Shown: positions 23,234 through 30,018 of the stretch, one piece after another | How the letters are laid out: every line of letters starts with the position of its first letter | Numbering within the stretch: position 1 is the first letter of the stretch | IMG/VR virus record: IMGVR_UViG_3300030116_001210 | Coordinates: 1-30,861 of that record | Strand: one strand, 5' to 3' | DNA length: 30,861 nucleotides | Source: a virus | The notes under the pieces: model-generated | The model's input: only the letters and a program-made list of their open reading frames with translations | What the model was told of the DNA's origin: nothing | The model's database searches: none | Made by a program: the position numbers and the translations under genes

Positions 23234-24950
23234 TCCAGTTCTCCCCGATCTTATATTCTCCATCCATTGGACAGCGAAGGTTATAATACTCTCCTGCTTT
23301 AATAATACAGTTGACCGCTAACTCTCCTACGAAGTTTGCTATATCTTCTCTAACTTCCATTTGCCACTCGTCATGAATGTTAGCCACAAACTTAGCATCT
23401 AGTGTATTTAATTTAATTGCAGCATCTAACATAACTAAACCACGCTTCATCACTATAGCTCCTCCACCTTGTAATAAAGTGTTGAGAGCAGCGTGCTGTG
23501 TGCGAATTAAAAGTTTTCTTCCGTCTAATCCTTTGAGGAAGTTCTTTGCTGATGCTCTTTGAACTTTATCTCTAAGAGATTTAAATGATGGATTACTATC
23601 AAAGAATTGTTCTCTAAGTCGCTTGCCATCTTTTTGATTTCCTCCAACCACTCTGCCAAGTTTTGCATCTCCTGCTCCGTATATGAGGGCATAGATGAAA
23701 GTCTTTGCCTGATCTCTAGATTCAAGTCCTGCAGATTTCTGATTAAGGGTGTGTATATCTCCGTCAATGATTTCATTTATAAACTCCTCGTCTTGCATAT
23801 AGTGAGCAAGCATTCTTAATTCTAAACTAGAAGCATCAATACCTACTAATTTGTATCCTTCTTCCACCGTCCAACAAGCTCTACACTCTGGCCCAAAAGG
23901 ACTATTTATATTAGGAACTTGAGCCATATTCGGATTTCTATGACTCATTCTTCCGGTAATTGTACCATTCGGAATAACAAACCCATGTACCCTTCCATCA
24001 TGATCAAGGGCCGATATCCATGAATCAATCTGTGCAATTCGTTTTTGATATAATAAATAATCAGCAATAAGTTTTGCTTGTGGTATATCATCAATACGTG
24101 CTAATGTAGTTTCATCTACAATAGGTTGACCGGTAGGAGTAAACTTCTTAGGTTTCCACCCAAACTCAACTAAGTATTCACCTATTTGTTTTCGTGAGCC
24201 TAAGTTAAAGTCTTGGAGTTTTCTTCTGGTAAAAGGGGTTATGTCGTTGGTAGGGGATCTTTCTTCAAATTCTTCGGGAGTTAATCCTTGTTTAGATAAT
24301 GTTCCGTCTTTCTTTAATCTCGGTTGAACATCTTTAAGATCAATCATCTTAGGTTTAAAGACCTTGTGTACTTCGTCTTCTGCTTTCTGCATCAGTTGAC
24401 GTAGTTCAGCTAATAGCATGTCAGCATGTTTAGAATCAAATTTAAAACCATTTAGCTCTTGCTTTTTAATTACAGATGCTACTGATTGTTCTAATGCAAC
24501 GCACTCTTTTGCAAAACCTTTACCTTCATTGCGAAGGTGTTGAAAGAGGACAGTATTTAGTTGGACATCACGAACACAATAGTCCATCATTTCTTTTGAA
24601 TAGTTGAGGTAATCTTCAAACTCTATCTTTCTAAAGCCTAAACGAAACCCCCACTTCTCTAAACTATGTCCTCCTTCACGAACCGGATTGAATAGTCTTG
24701 ACATAACTAATGTATCTACAACTGGTTTGTGAGAAAGTTTTACATTACCAAACTTCTCAACCATAGGTATATCAAAACCTATAATGTTGTGACCAATAAG
24801 TTTATCTGCTTGTTCTAATAGAGCATAACCTTCCTCTAGTTTATCCGGTGGATACTTGTATAGAGTACCAGTATCTACATCTTGAGCCACCAAGCAATGT
24901 ATCTTAGTAGCTCTTAGATCGTCTGTCTCTATATCAAAAACTAAATCCAT
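23220..24950 (-). CDS. DNA polymerase, family A, T7-like, with 3'-5' exonuclease
   Basis: A 576-residue replicative polymerase. Exonuclease motifs are intact: D6 and E8 (FDIETD), N55 and D60 (GHNIIGFD), Y124 and D128 (YCVRD). Polymerase motif A is IDASSLELRM (D372, E377). Motif B has K416, Y420 and Y424 (KTFIYALIYG). Motif C is H526-D527-E528. Y420 occupies the position of E. coli F762 and T7 Y526. Compared with my memory of T7 gp5, the thumb region that holds the thioredoxin-binding loop is about 20 residues shorter and an insertion in the fingers is missing. It sits beside the primase-helicase, whose stop is 1 base upstream of its ATG. Confidence 0.95.
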   Translation of the reverse strand: MDLVFDIETDDLRATKIHCLVAQDVDTGTLYKYPPDKLEEGYALLEQADKLIGHNIIGFDIPMVEKFGNVKLSHKPVVDTLVMSRLFNPVREGGHSLEKWGFRLGFRKIEFEDYLNYSKEMMDYCVRDVQLNTVLFQHLRNEGKGFAKECVALEQSVASVIKKQELNGFKFDSKHADMLLAELRQLMQKAEDEVHKVFKPKMIDLKDVQPRLKKDGTLSKQGLTPEEFEERSPTNDITPFTRRKLQDFNLGSRKQIGEYLVEFGWKPKKFTPTGQPIVDETTLARIDDIPQAKLIADYLLYQKRIAQIDSWISALDHDGRVHGFVIPNGTITGRMSHRNPNMAQVPNINSPFGPECRACWTVEEGYKLVGIDASSLELRMLAHYMQDEEFINEIIDGDIHTLNQKSAGLESRDQAKTFIYALIYGAGDAKLGRVVGGNQKDGKRLREQFFDSNPSFKSLRDKVQRASAKNFLKGLDGRKLLIRTQHAALNTLLQGGGAIVMKRGLVMLDAAIKLNTLDAKFVANIHDEWQMEVREDIANFVGELAVNCIIKAGEYYNLRCPMDGEYKIGENWSETH

Positions 24951-24951
24951 A

Positions 24952-26607
24952 TTATAACTCTAGTAATCCATTAGCATCATCCTCAAATTGATCTTTAGGA
25001 ACTTCTCTAAGTCTACCGGTTTCCCTGTCATATAGCAAATGACTGGCTAATCCAACGTCACCGGTATACCTAGATTTTAAAACACGAACTCGTGTCGTAT
25101 TCGATTCTTCAAGATCCTCAGACTGTTGATTTCTTTCAAGAGCAATAACACAATCAGACAGTTGAGCGATACTCTGTGAACCTCTCAAGTGTGAGAGAGA
25201 CACTTCAATACCATTCTCGTGTCCTTTGTTTCCATCAACTCTTCTCAAGTGTGATACTAAGATTAGTCCTGCACCTGTCTCTTCAACTATACTTCTAAGT
25301 CTTGTCATGATGTTGTCGATTGCTCTACGTTCATCACCTTCGGACAAGGCAGACACTAACATATGTAAGTGATCTACAACAACCCACTTACAATCACAGG
25401 CCACAATCATGAAGCGAATTTTATTAAATATTTCATCAATACTATTCGTGCCAAAATGAGCATGTATCCATACTCTATTTTTATTTTCTCCGTCATATAG
25501 AATATCAAAGAATTTATCCAACTCTTCTTCGGAAAAGTTTTCTCTCTCTTGATCTATATATAATCTAGCGTTAGCTTCTATAGATAAGATTCCGTCAACA
25601 GTTCTTCTCCAATCTTCTTCAAGAGCAATAACTCCTACGTTATCCGTAGTTTCTTTAATAAGCCAATGTTCTAGTTCTCTAGTCACAGAAGACTTACCAA
25701 GTCCTGTACCTCCAGTAAGTGTTACCAACTCGCCGGCACGTAACCCATATAGCTTGTCATTTAAACCTTGCCAAGGGTACGGAATACTTTCTTTCTTCTC
25801 TCGTGAAAAGAAATCTTGTCTCGATTCGGATACATTGATAACACCACTAGGAGTATAAACTTTTGCAGACCACCAAGCTTCAACAAACTCTTTGTGTTTG
25901 TTTTGACGAAGCATATCGTTAGCATCTTTGAATCCATTTGGAAGAGTCATGATCTTAGCTTTACTAGGTTGAAATAACATTGCTACTTTTTTAGCAGCCT
26001 CCTGTCCTTGCTTGTCGCTATCAAAACAGATCACCACATTCTCAAAACTTTCTAAAAACTCTAAGCTTTCTTTGACATCTTTAACTGCACCGGATGAACC
26101 TCTCTTTATTGAGACTGATGCCCACTTACTACCCATTAATTCGTAGCAAGCCATAGCATCACATTCACCTTCAACTAAGGTAATTGACTTACCTCCAGTC
26201 TGAAAAAGTTGCTCACCAAACAATCCTGTGCCTTCAAAACTACCTTGAACAGAGAAATTCTTATCTCGAACATAGCGTATTTTCGTAGCAGATAGCTCAT
26301 GTTTGTTGAAATATGGATACAAATGTTGCACTACATCTCCATTGCTAGAGAGTATGGATTTTACTCCATATTTACGAGCAGTTGCCTCTGATATTCGTCT
26401 ATCAGATAATGCAACAAAATCTCCACCATTAGGATTGACTGGGGATTTATGTTTTTTGTGTGTCACTTCCTCGCCTGATACAGCTTTGTTATAATTTAAG
26501 AAATAAGTATCACAGCTAAAACATTTTGCTGATCCGTCTTCATTCAATGATACAGGATCGCTCCCTCCACATTTTGGACATGGTAGTTGATGTTTTATAA
26601 ATGCCAT
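24952..26607 (-). CDS. Primase-helicase, T7 gp4-like
   Basis: A 551-residue bifunctional protein that would unwind the fork and make primers. The N-terminal zinc finger has C10, C13, C29 and C32. The TOPRIM primase domain has E146 (LVEGECDA) and D196/D198 (CFDSDKQG). The RecA-like helicase has Walker A GGTGLGKSS (299-307), a catalytic-type Glu at 330, Walker B around D412 (WVVVDHLHML) and SHLRRVDG and SHLRGSQSI motifs after it. The tail is acidic, ends in Leu and resembles the T7 gp4 tail that contacts the polymerase. Length is close to T7 gp4. GAGG precedes the ATG. A long leader (26608-26820) lies upstream. Confidence 0.95.
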   Translation of the reverse strand: MAFIKHQLPCPKCGGSDPVSLNEDGSAKCFSCDTYFLNYNKAVSGEEVTHKKHKSPVNPNGGDFVALSDRRISEATARKYGVKSILSSNGDVVQHLYPYFNKHELSATKIRYVRDKNFSVQGSFEGTGLFGEQLFQTGGKSITLVEGECDAMACYELMGSKWASVSIKRGSSGAVKDVKESLEFLESFENVVICFDSDKQGQEAAKKVAMLFQPSKAKIMTLPNGFKDANDMLRQNKHKEFVEAWWSAKVYTPSGVINVSESRQDFFSREKKESIPYPWQGLNDKLYGLRAGELVTLTGGTGLGKSSVTRELEHWLIKETTDNVGVIALEEDWRRTVDGILSIEANARLYIDQERENFSEEELDKFFDILYDGENKNRVWIHAHFGTNSIDEIFNKIRFMIVACDCKWVVVDHLHMLVSALSEGDERRAIDNIMTRLRSIVEETGAGLILVSHLRRVDGNKGHENGIEVSLSHLRGSQSIAQLSDCVIALERNQQSEDLEESNTTRVRVLKSRYTGDVGLASHLLYDRETGRLREVPKDQFEDDANGLLEL

Positions 26608-26820
26608 ATATATTCCCTCACGTTGTTAATAAAAAGTGTGTAGCTAGTGCATGGTGGTTTAGTTCTCATTTACTTTTATCCTTAACCTTTTCAAGCCAAC
26701 CAAATTGATACAGAAAGGTTTTTATAAAGGCTCACTCCTAGCTACACTTTGAAGGTCTAGTAGTTTATAGTCACTTCTTGGGATAACCTTCTCGCACCCA
26801 ATGGCTGACTCTTAGGAGCA
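26608..26820 (-). promoter_or_regulatory. Leader of primase-helicase gene: noncoding, with inverted repeats
   Basis: This 213-base stretch has no convincing gene. GTGTAGCTAG (26638-26647) is the exact complement of CTAGCTACAC (26738-26747), 90 bases apart. Inside, AACCTTT (26684-26690) pairs with AAAGGTT (26714-26720). A transcript could therefore fold into a nested, long-range structure ahead of the ribosome site. GACTATA lies near 26766-26772 on the - strand. I see no tRNA features. The role could be a promoter region, an RNase processing site or a small RNA. Confidence 0.5.
26623..26635 (-). repeat. Leader element TTTTTATTAACAA, copy 1
   Basis: This exact 13-base sequence occurs here, 16 bases before the primase-helicase start, and again at 28580-28592 ahead of the WYL-like gene. 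A shorter relative (TTTTTACTAA, 27627-27636) precedes the SSB-like gene. Confidence 0.5.
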
Positions 26821-27192
26821 CTAGTCGGAGTCGCTAGACTCAGATAGTTCTTCGACCACTTCAGCATTTGCTTCTGTGTTTTGTCCGTCATTATTAACTA
26901 TATCTACAATTTTATTTGAGAAGAAGTTAATACTTGCTTGTACTTCTTCAAGGTCGAGTGTGATATTCACCTTCTTTTGATTTAGCCTTTGCAGTCTTCC
27001 AAATATTCCTTGTCCTTCGTCAGGAAGGTCTTCAACAAAAATCTGTACACCATCTATTGTGACGTAAGGTTTGTTAGGATCTTCTACTACACCACCTTGT
27101 GAATATTGAAGACGAGATTTCTTTGGTCTTCGTAACCACCTACTCAAAAGTTTACCTTCAATAGTTAAGAATTTATTTGATGTTACTCTCAT
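26821..27192 (-). CDS. Hypothetical protein with acidic tail, paired with SSB-like gene
   Basis: This is a 123-residue protein. The N-terminal part is basic (about 12-28, RWLRRPKKSRLQ) and the middle is mixed beta/helix. The last ~25 residues are acidic (EVVEELSESSDSD). It starts 2 bases after the stop of the SSB-like gene, with GGAG 8 bases before the ATG, so the pair is co-translated. A basic body plus acidic tail is common in DNA-replication accessory proteins that contact SSB or helicase. No specific family is recognised. Confidence 0.65.
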   Translation of the reverse strand: MRVTSNKFLTIEGKLLSRWLRRPKKSRLQYSQGGVVEDPNKPYVTIDGVQIFVEDLPDEGQGIFGRLQRLNQKKVNITLDLEEVQASINFFSNKIVDIVNNDGQNTEANAEVVEELSESSDSD

Positions 27193-27194
27193 AA

Positions 27195-27614
27195 TTAAAA
27201 CTCCAGATCATCATCTATTGGTTGTAATTCACTTCCGTCTGAACCGGTGTACTCTACTAACTCTACGACTTGAACTGCTTGTAAATCAAGGCCTTTGAAG
27301 TCTCCATAGTTATTAGAAGTTTCCCATTCTCGGTATTGGACATTTACTTTAGAGCCATTGCCTACTGCAACATCCAAGGGTTCTTTATTAGCATCAAGAA
27401 GTTTTGGAGCTTGATTAGGTGTTCCGTCTTTTCTTGCGACTTTTCGTTTGATAATGAGTTCCTTCTGTCCGTCATTATCTCTGACTCTAAAACCCCTGCT
27501 AGAAAAACTATCAGCAGTCTTATCATCAACTAATAAAGTAACAGAGTACTCACCATATTTATTGGGCGTTTTAACCTGTGCCCAATTTACAGGTACTGGT
27601 CCAATTATTGGCAT
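27195..27614 (-). CDS. Single-strand DNA-binding-like protein (T7 gp2.5-type role)
   Basis: This is a 139-residue protein with alternating strand-like segments suggesting an OB-fold. VAVGNGSKVNVQYREW (about 81-97) and GDFKGLDLQAVQVVELV (about 102-118) fit phage single-strand-binding relatives. The tail is acidic and ends in an aromatic residue (DDDLEF), the classic SSB tail that recruits partners. AAAGGAG precedes the ATG. It is clustered with primase-helicase and polymerase, as in T7 (gp2.5, gp4, gp5). I infer that it coats ssDNA at forks. The assignment rests on tail, strand pattern and context. Confidence 0.7.
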   Translation of the reverse strand: MPIIGPVPVNWAQVKTPNKYGEYSVTLLVDDKTADSFSSRGFRVRDNDGQKELIIKRKVARKDGTPNQAPKLLDANKEPLDVAVGNGSKVNVQYREWETSNNYGDFKGLDLQAVQVVELVEYTGSDGSELQPIDDDLEF

Positions 27615-27757
27615 AGTATTTCTCCTTTAGTAAAAATCTGTGAGGTTTTATGTGAGTCGTTAGACCTCAAACTAACATCAGCTTGTACTGACCTACTATC
27701 TAACTTTTGGGGTGTATAGTGAGGGCTACATGCGTTAGTAGTATAACTCATAGGAGG
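27615..27757 (-). promoter_or_regulatory. Leader of SSB-like gene: noncoding, repeat-rich
   Basis: This 143-base stretch has no convincing gene. It contains several pairable GTTAG/CTAAC units (for example ATCTAAC near 27698-27704 with GTTAGAT near 27747-27753), TGAGGT/ACCTCA, and the phage-promoter-like site at 27711-27730. On the - strand it ends with TTTTTACTAAAGGAG ahead of the SSB-like start. Confidence 0.5.
27711..27730 (-). promoter_or_regulatory. Candidate T3/T7-type phage RNA polymerase promoter
   Basis: Read on the - strand the site is TGTAGCCCTCACTATACACC. Its CTCACTATA matches the last nine bases (-9 to -1) of the T7 promoter, and CCCTCACTA matches the T3 consensus. The first transcribed base would be C rather than G, and the -17 to -10 part matches poorly. 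It lies in one of only two sizeable noncoding stretches and points toward the replication genes. No RNA polymerase gene is in the window, so this is a candidate only. Confidence 0.4.
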
Positions 27758-27991
27758 TTAGATTTCCCTCAAATATTTATTATAGATGTCGCCTATGAAC
27801 ATCTCTAAACTATTTTCATCAAAAAACTTTAAAATAAAGTCTTGGCCACTTACTCTAAGTTCATGTCCTAATTTCATTTCATATAAATGTGTAAGAATGT
27901 CATAGTCCGAACCTACTTTCAAGTATTGTTTCCTTGATAATTTAATTTCTGTATTACTTATCTTTTCCATAAGGTGAGGATTATATATCAT
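27758..27991 (-). CDS. Small hypothetical protein
   Basis: This is a 77-residue soluble protein with mixed charge and many aromatic residues (YLKVGSDYDILTHLYEMK, DFILKFFDENSLEMFIGD). It has no Cys or membrane span. No clear ribosome site precedes the ATG at 27991 or the in-frame ATG seven codons later, so the start is uncertain. Function unknown. Confidence 0.55.
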   Translation of the reverse strand: MIYNPHLMEKISNTEIKLSRKQYLKVGSDYDILTHLYEMKLGHELRVSGQDFILKFFDENSLEMFIGDIYNKYLREI

Positions 27992-28004
27992 AATAATTAA
28001 GGTG

Positions 28005-28178
28005 TCAAGCCCTCGATTTAATTTTTTTAAATTTCTTTCTCCACTTGGAGCGTTTGAATTGAGTCATTGTTCCATCTGCATATCTGATCTCAATGATGCC
28101 ATTATTAACATGTAAAGATGTCACTTGTTCTTTGTCAAGTATATCCTTGTAAAGTTTTTTAACATCATACTGAGTCAT
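28005..28178 (-). CDS. Small basic hypothetical protein
   Basis: This is a 57-residue protein beginning MTQYDVKKLYKDIL. It ends in a very basic tail (FKRSKWRKKFKKIKSRA) that could bind nucleic acid. An ATG at 28214 is also in frame, but it overlaps the upstream gene by 50 bases. The ATG at 28178 overlaps it by 14, and I prefer that one. The two starts cannot be separated firmly, because a GGAAG also lies before the longer one. Function unknown. Confidence 0.55.
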   Translation of the reverse strand: MTQYDVKKLYKDILDKEQVTSLHVNNGIIEIRYADGTMTQFKRSKWRKKFKKIKSRA

Positions 28179-28560
28179 TATGTGTTCCGTCTGTTTCTCT
28201 GTAGTTTTCATCATCTACTACTTCCACTCCATACTCTAAGTCTCCAAAGTCTATCATTTCTTGTAGTCTTTTGGTTACATTATCCCATGTAGGATGAAAT
28301 GGAAACGCTATGGGTTCAATGTGGACCACACATATAGTTTCCCTGCCTAGCCATTCACTAATTCTTTCTAATCCAAAACGTCTGAACTCTTGTTCTTCTG
28401 TTCTTTCATCAGTTCCTTCAAAGCCGGTGAAGTCTCCATAAAATCCCTTTGGTTTAATGACTCTAATAGTTTCATGTCCACCATATTTAAAGGATACCGA
28501 TTTATTTTCTTTAATCGCCTCTATTACGTCTAATGTTATTTGTGATGTATCTAATGTCAT
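28165..28560 (-). CDS. WYL-like domain protein
   Basis: This is a 131-residue protein. Residues about 16-71 read as a compact beta-barrel: VSFKYGG, then IRVIKPKGFYGDF, then FRRFGLERISEW. The order (FxY, Arg-x-x-x-Pro, then F-R-x-F-x-x-x-R-I) is that of the WYL domain, a small ligand-sensing domain found in regulators and in phage-defence proteins. There is no DNA-binding helix, and the C-terminus is acidic. A strong GGAGG precedes the ATG. A regulator or anti-defence role is possible, but the match is by eye only. Confidence 0.5.
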   Translation of the reverse strand: MTLDTSQITLDVIEAIKENKSVSFKYGGHETIRVIKPKGFYGDFTGFEGTDERTEEQEFRRFGLERISEWLGRETICVVHIEPIAFPFHPTWDNVTKRLQEMIDFGDLEYGVEVVDDENYRETDGTHNDSV

Positions 28561-28579
28561 TGTTATTTTCCTCCATTAA

Positions 28580-28592
28580 TTGTTAATAAAAA
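28580..28592 (-). repeat. Leader element TTTTTATTAACAA, copy 2
   Basis: This exact copy of the 13-base element at 26623-26635 sits 20 bases before the WYL-like start, between the upstream stop and the GGAGG ribosome site. Confidence 0.5.
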
Positions 28593-28594
28593 TT

Positions 28595-28855
28595 TTACTC
28601 GTTATCTATCTCAATCCGATCCCAATCTACTTGAGCATCATCACCATAATCTGTACCAACATAAGTGACTTTGTAATCCACTTCATCATCTGACTTACCT
28701 GTAGATTGATCACCTTGTGTAGTAACGTCAACTTCACAAATGGCTCCAACGATAGCCATGTATTCATCATCAGTAAATGGTTTATCAGTTTCAATTTCAA
28801 AGTGTCTAACATCTACAGTCTGCTCTCTTACAAAGTATTTGTATTTAGTTTTCAT
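28595..28855 (-). CDS. Small acidic hypothetical protein
   Basis: This is an 86-residue acidic protein (many Asp and Glu, e.g. DDEYMAIVGAICEVDV and the ending DRIEIDNE) with one Cys. It begins with a short basic stretch, MKTKYKYFVREQTV. The ATG overlaps the stop of a small basic ORF upstream (28852-29001). The acidic character could indicate a DNA-mimic inhibitor of host proteins, as in T7 Ocr, but this is speculative. Confidence 0.6.
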   Translation of the reverse strand: MKTKYKYFVREQTVDVRHFEIETDKPFTDDEYMAIVGAICEVDVTTQGDQSTGKSDDEVDYKVTYVGTDYGDDAQVDWDRIEIDNE

Positions 28856-29001
28856 TTTCCCTGCCCTCTATATTTTTTGTAGGTCTGTTTAATTCTTTTT
28901 GGCATTGTTGAAGTGCCTACATTCCTTCGACCTTGCCAAGTCTTTTTACCACGCACCCCTGTCTTTGAGGTATGTTGTATGTTCTGTGTTGCTTTTCTCA
29001 T
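28852..29001 (-). CDS. Small basic protein
   Basis: This 49-residue frame is too small for usual cutoffs. It is very basic (RGKKTWQGRRNVG, PKRIKQTYKKYRGQGK) with no acidic residues that I can see. Its ATG overlaps the upstream stop and its TGA overlaps the next ATG, both as ATGA. That is strong evidence of real coupled translation. It probably binds nucleic acid; function unknown. Confidence 0.6.
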   Translation of the reverse strand: MRKATQNIQHTSKTGVRGKKTWQGRRNVGTSTMPKRIKQTYKKYRGQGK

Positions 29002-29141
29002 GAGTATATGTTTTTCATACTAGCAACATAACTCCTCGCAAAAAGATCCCATGAGGCCGGTGAATACTCTTTGATCTGTGCGATCTCAAGTCCTTCCTCA
29101 TACCATCTCTCTTCTAGTTCTTGTTGTATTAAATTACTCAT
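28998..29141 (-). CDS. Small hypothetical protein
   Basis: This 47-residue frame (MSNLIQQELEERWYEEGLEI start) is acidic at the N-terminus and aromatic-rich. GGAG lies 10 bases before the ATG. Its start overlaps the previous gene and its stop overlaps the next (ATGA), so it is part of a tightly coupled chain. Function unknown. Confidence 0.6.
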   Translation of the reverse strand: MSNLIQQELEERWYEEGLEIAQIKEYSPASWDLFARSYVASMKNIYS

Positions 29142-29341
29142 CTTAATATTTCTCCATTGGTTTTATTTATAAATTCTTCAAATATTGGTTTATAAGTTTT
29201 GTTTCCCTCATAATCAACTTCATCTAAAGTATCGATTGAAAGACGAATTTGTTTTCCAATTTCTATTTCAAAAGCAAAATCATTATCAATAGATTTAATT
29301 CTGATTTTGTCTCTAAAACTTACTTCAACTCCATCACTCAT
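29138..29341 (-). CDS. Small hypothetical protein
   Basis: The frame is open to 29395, but the ATG at 29341 follows a strong GGAGGAAGAAG sequence and leaves a short overlap with the upstream gene, so I chose it. The 67-residue product begins MSDGVEVSFRDKIRIKS and has an alternating beta-like pattern with no Cys or membrane span. Function unknown. Confidence 0.6.
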   Translation of the reverse strand: MSDGVEVSFRDKIRIKSIDNDFAFEIEIGKQIRLSIDTLDEVDYEGNKTYKPIFEEFINKTNGEILR

Positions 29342-29537
29342 CTTCTTCCTCCTCCCATTCATCAGGATTACCAATACATTCCCAATCTCCACCATTTGAA
29401 TCTACTTCTTCTGTATCACCTCCACCTGCTAAAAATATATCCTCTGCCTCTTCATAAGACTCGGCTGTAACTGCTGTTTCCTCGGTGATTGTTATTGTAT
29501 TACTAAATAAATATTCTTTGAATTTTCGTTTACTCAT
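29334..29537 (-). CDS. Small acidic hypothetical protein
   Basis: This 67-residue protein has a basic N-terminal ten residues and an acidic body ending in DEWEEEEDE. Its ribosome site is in the 19-base repeat at 29535-29553 (GAGGAAAAAACT before ATG). The acidic C-terminus overlaps the GGAGGAAGAAG ribosome site of the next gene, which explains the Glu run at the DNA level. Function unknown. Confidence 0.6.
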   Translation of the reverse strand: MSKRKFKEYLFSNTITITEETAVTAESYEEAEDIFLAGGGDTEEVDSNGGDWECIGNPDEWEEEEDE

Positions 29538-29553
29538 AGTTTTTTCCTCACTT
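29535..29553 (-). repeat. 19-base start-region repeat, copy 1
   Basis: catagttttttcctcactt (given on the + strand) occurs here and, without mismatch, at 29771-29789. On the - strand it holds the ribosome site GAGG, an A-run and the ATG of the 67-residue gene. Confidence 0.7.
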
Positions 29554-29773
29554 ATACTTTTCTCTTAGTCGCCATTCGTTTTTTCAACGTGACTCGTTTA
29601 TTATAAAATCCGTCTTGCATTAAGTAGCAACCAAATGCTATTCCTACTGGTGCAAAAAACATTATCATCAAAGGGAAACTAAACTCCCTATATGCAAACA
29701 CCACCACAATATGAGCCATACCACTTACTAAAAGTAGCACACTCCCTACGCTAAAGTTAAACCAATTCATCAT
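29552..29773 (-). CDS. Small two-span membrane protein
   Basis: This is a 73-residue protein with hydrophobic spans at about 7-27 (FSVGSVLLLVSGMAHIVVVF) and 32-52 (FPLMIMFFAPVGIAFGCYL). The C-terminus is short and very basic (KRVTLKKRMATKRKV), which favours a cytoplasmic tail. It is in the early-type block, far from the lysis genes, so superinfection exclusion or membrane takeover are as likely as a holin role. Its start lies in the 19-base repeat copy 2. Confidence 0.6.
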   Translation of the reverse strand: MMNWFNFSVGSVLLLVSGMAHIVVVFAYREFSFPLMIMFFAPVGIAFGCYLMQDGFYNKRVTLKKRMATKRKV

Positions 29774-30018
29774 AGTTTTTTCCTCACTTTGTAGATTCCG
29801 GTTAATTTCTCCTTCTTAGGATGTTCGGAATCTATAACACCCTGAAAGATTTCTTGTTGTACTTTAGAAATCTCTGTTGGATCTGTCAAGTTTAATATCT
29901 TGACATCATGCAACTTAGGTTTCCAAGTCTTCCAATAAATTTTTTCTATCTCACGTACTCGCCAAGTCCACTCGACATTCTGTCCGTTGTAGTCATAACC
30001 GAAGATAGGCCTACCCAC
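29770..30018 (-). CDS. Small basic hypothetical protein
   Basis: This 82-residue protein starts at a GTG that overlaps the upstream stop. It begins MGRPIFGYDYNGQNVEW, has several Trp (EWTWRV, YWKTWKPK) and a Lys-rich end. No Cys or membrane span. The final codons (VRKKL, stop) are encoded by the 19-base repeat copy 2. Function unknown. Confidence 0.6.
   Translation of the reverse strand: MGRPIFGYDYNGQNVEWTWRVREIEKIYWKTWKPKLHDVKILNLTDPTEISKVQQEIFQGVIDSEHPKKEKLTGIYKVRKKL
29771..29789 (-). repeat. 19-base start-region repeat, copy 2
   Basis: An exact copy of 29535-29553. Here it is read both as the last codons of the 82-residue gene and as the ribosome site and first ATG of the membrane protein. 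Confidence 0.7.

Noticed and set aside
23449-23462. TCACTATAG sequence on the + strand within the polymerase gene
   Set aside because: It is inside coding sequence and points against the direction of all nearby genes.
26608-26820. tRNA or tmRNA in the primase-helicase leader
   Set aside because: No T-loop consensus, no acceptor stem of the right size and no anticodon arm could be placed on either strand.
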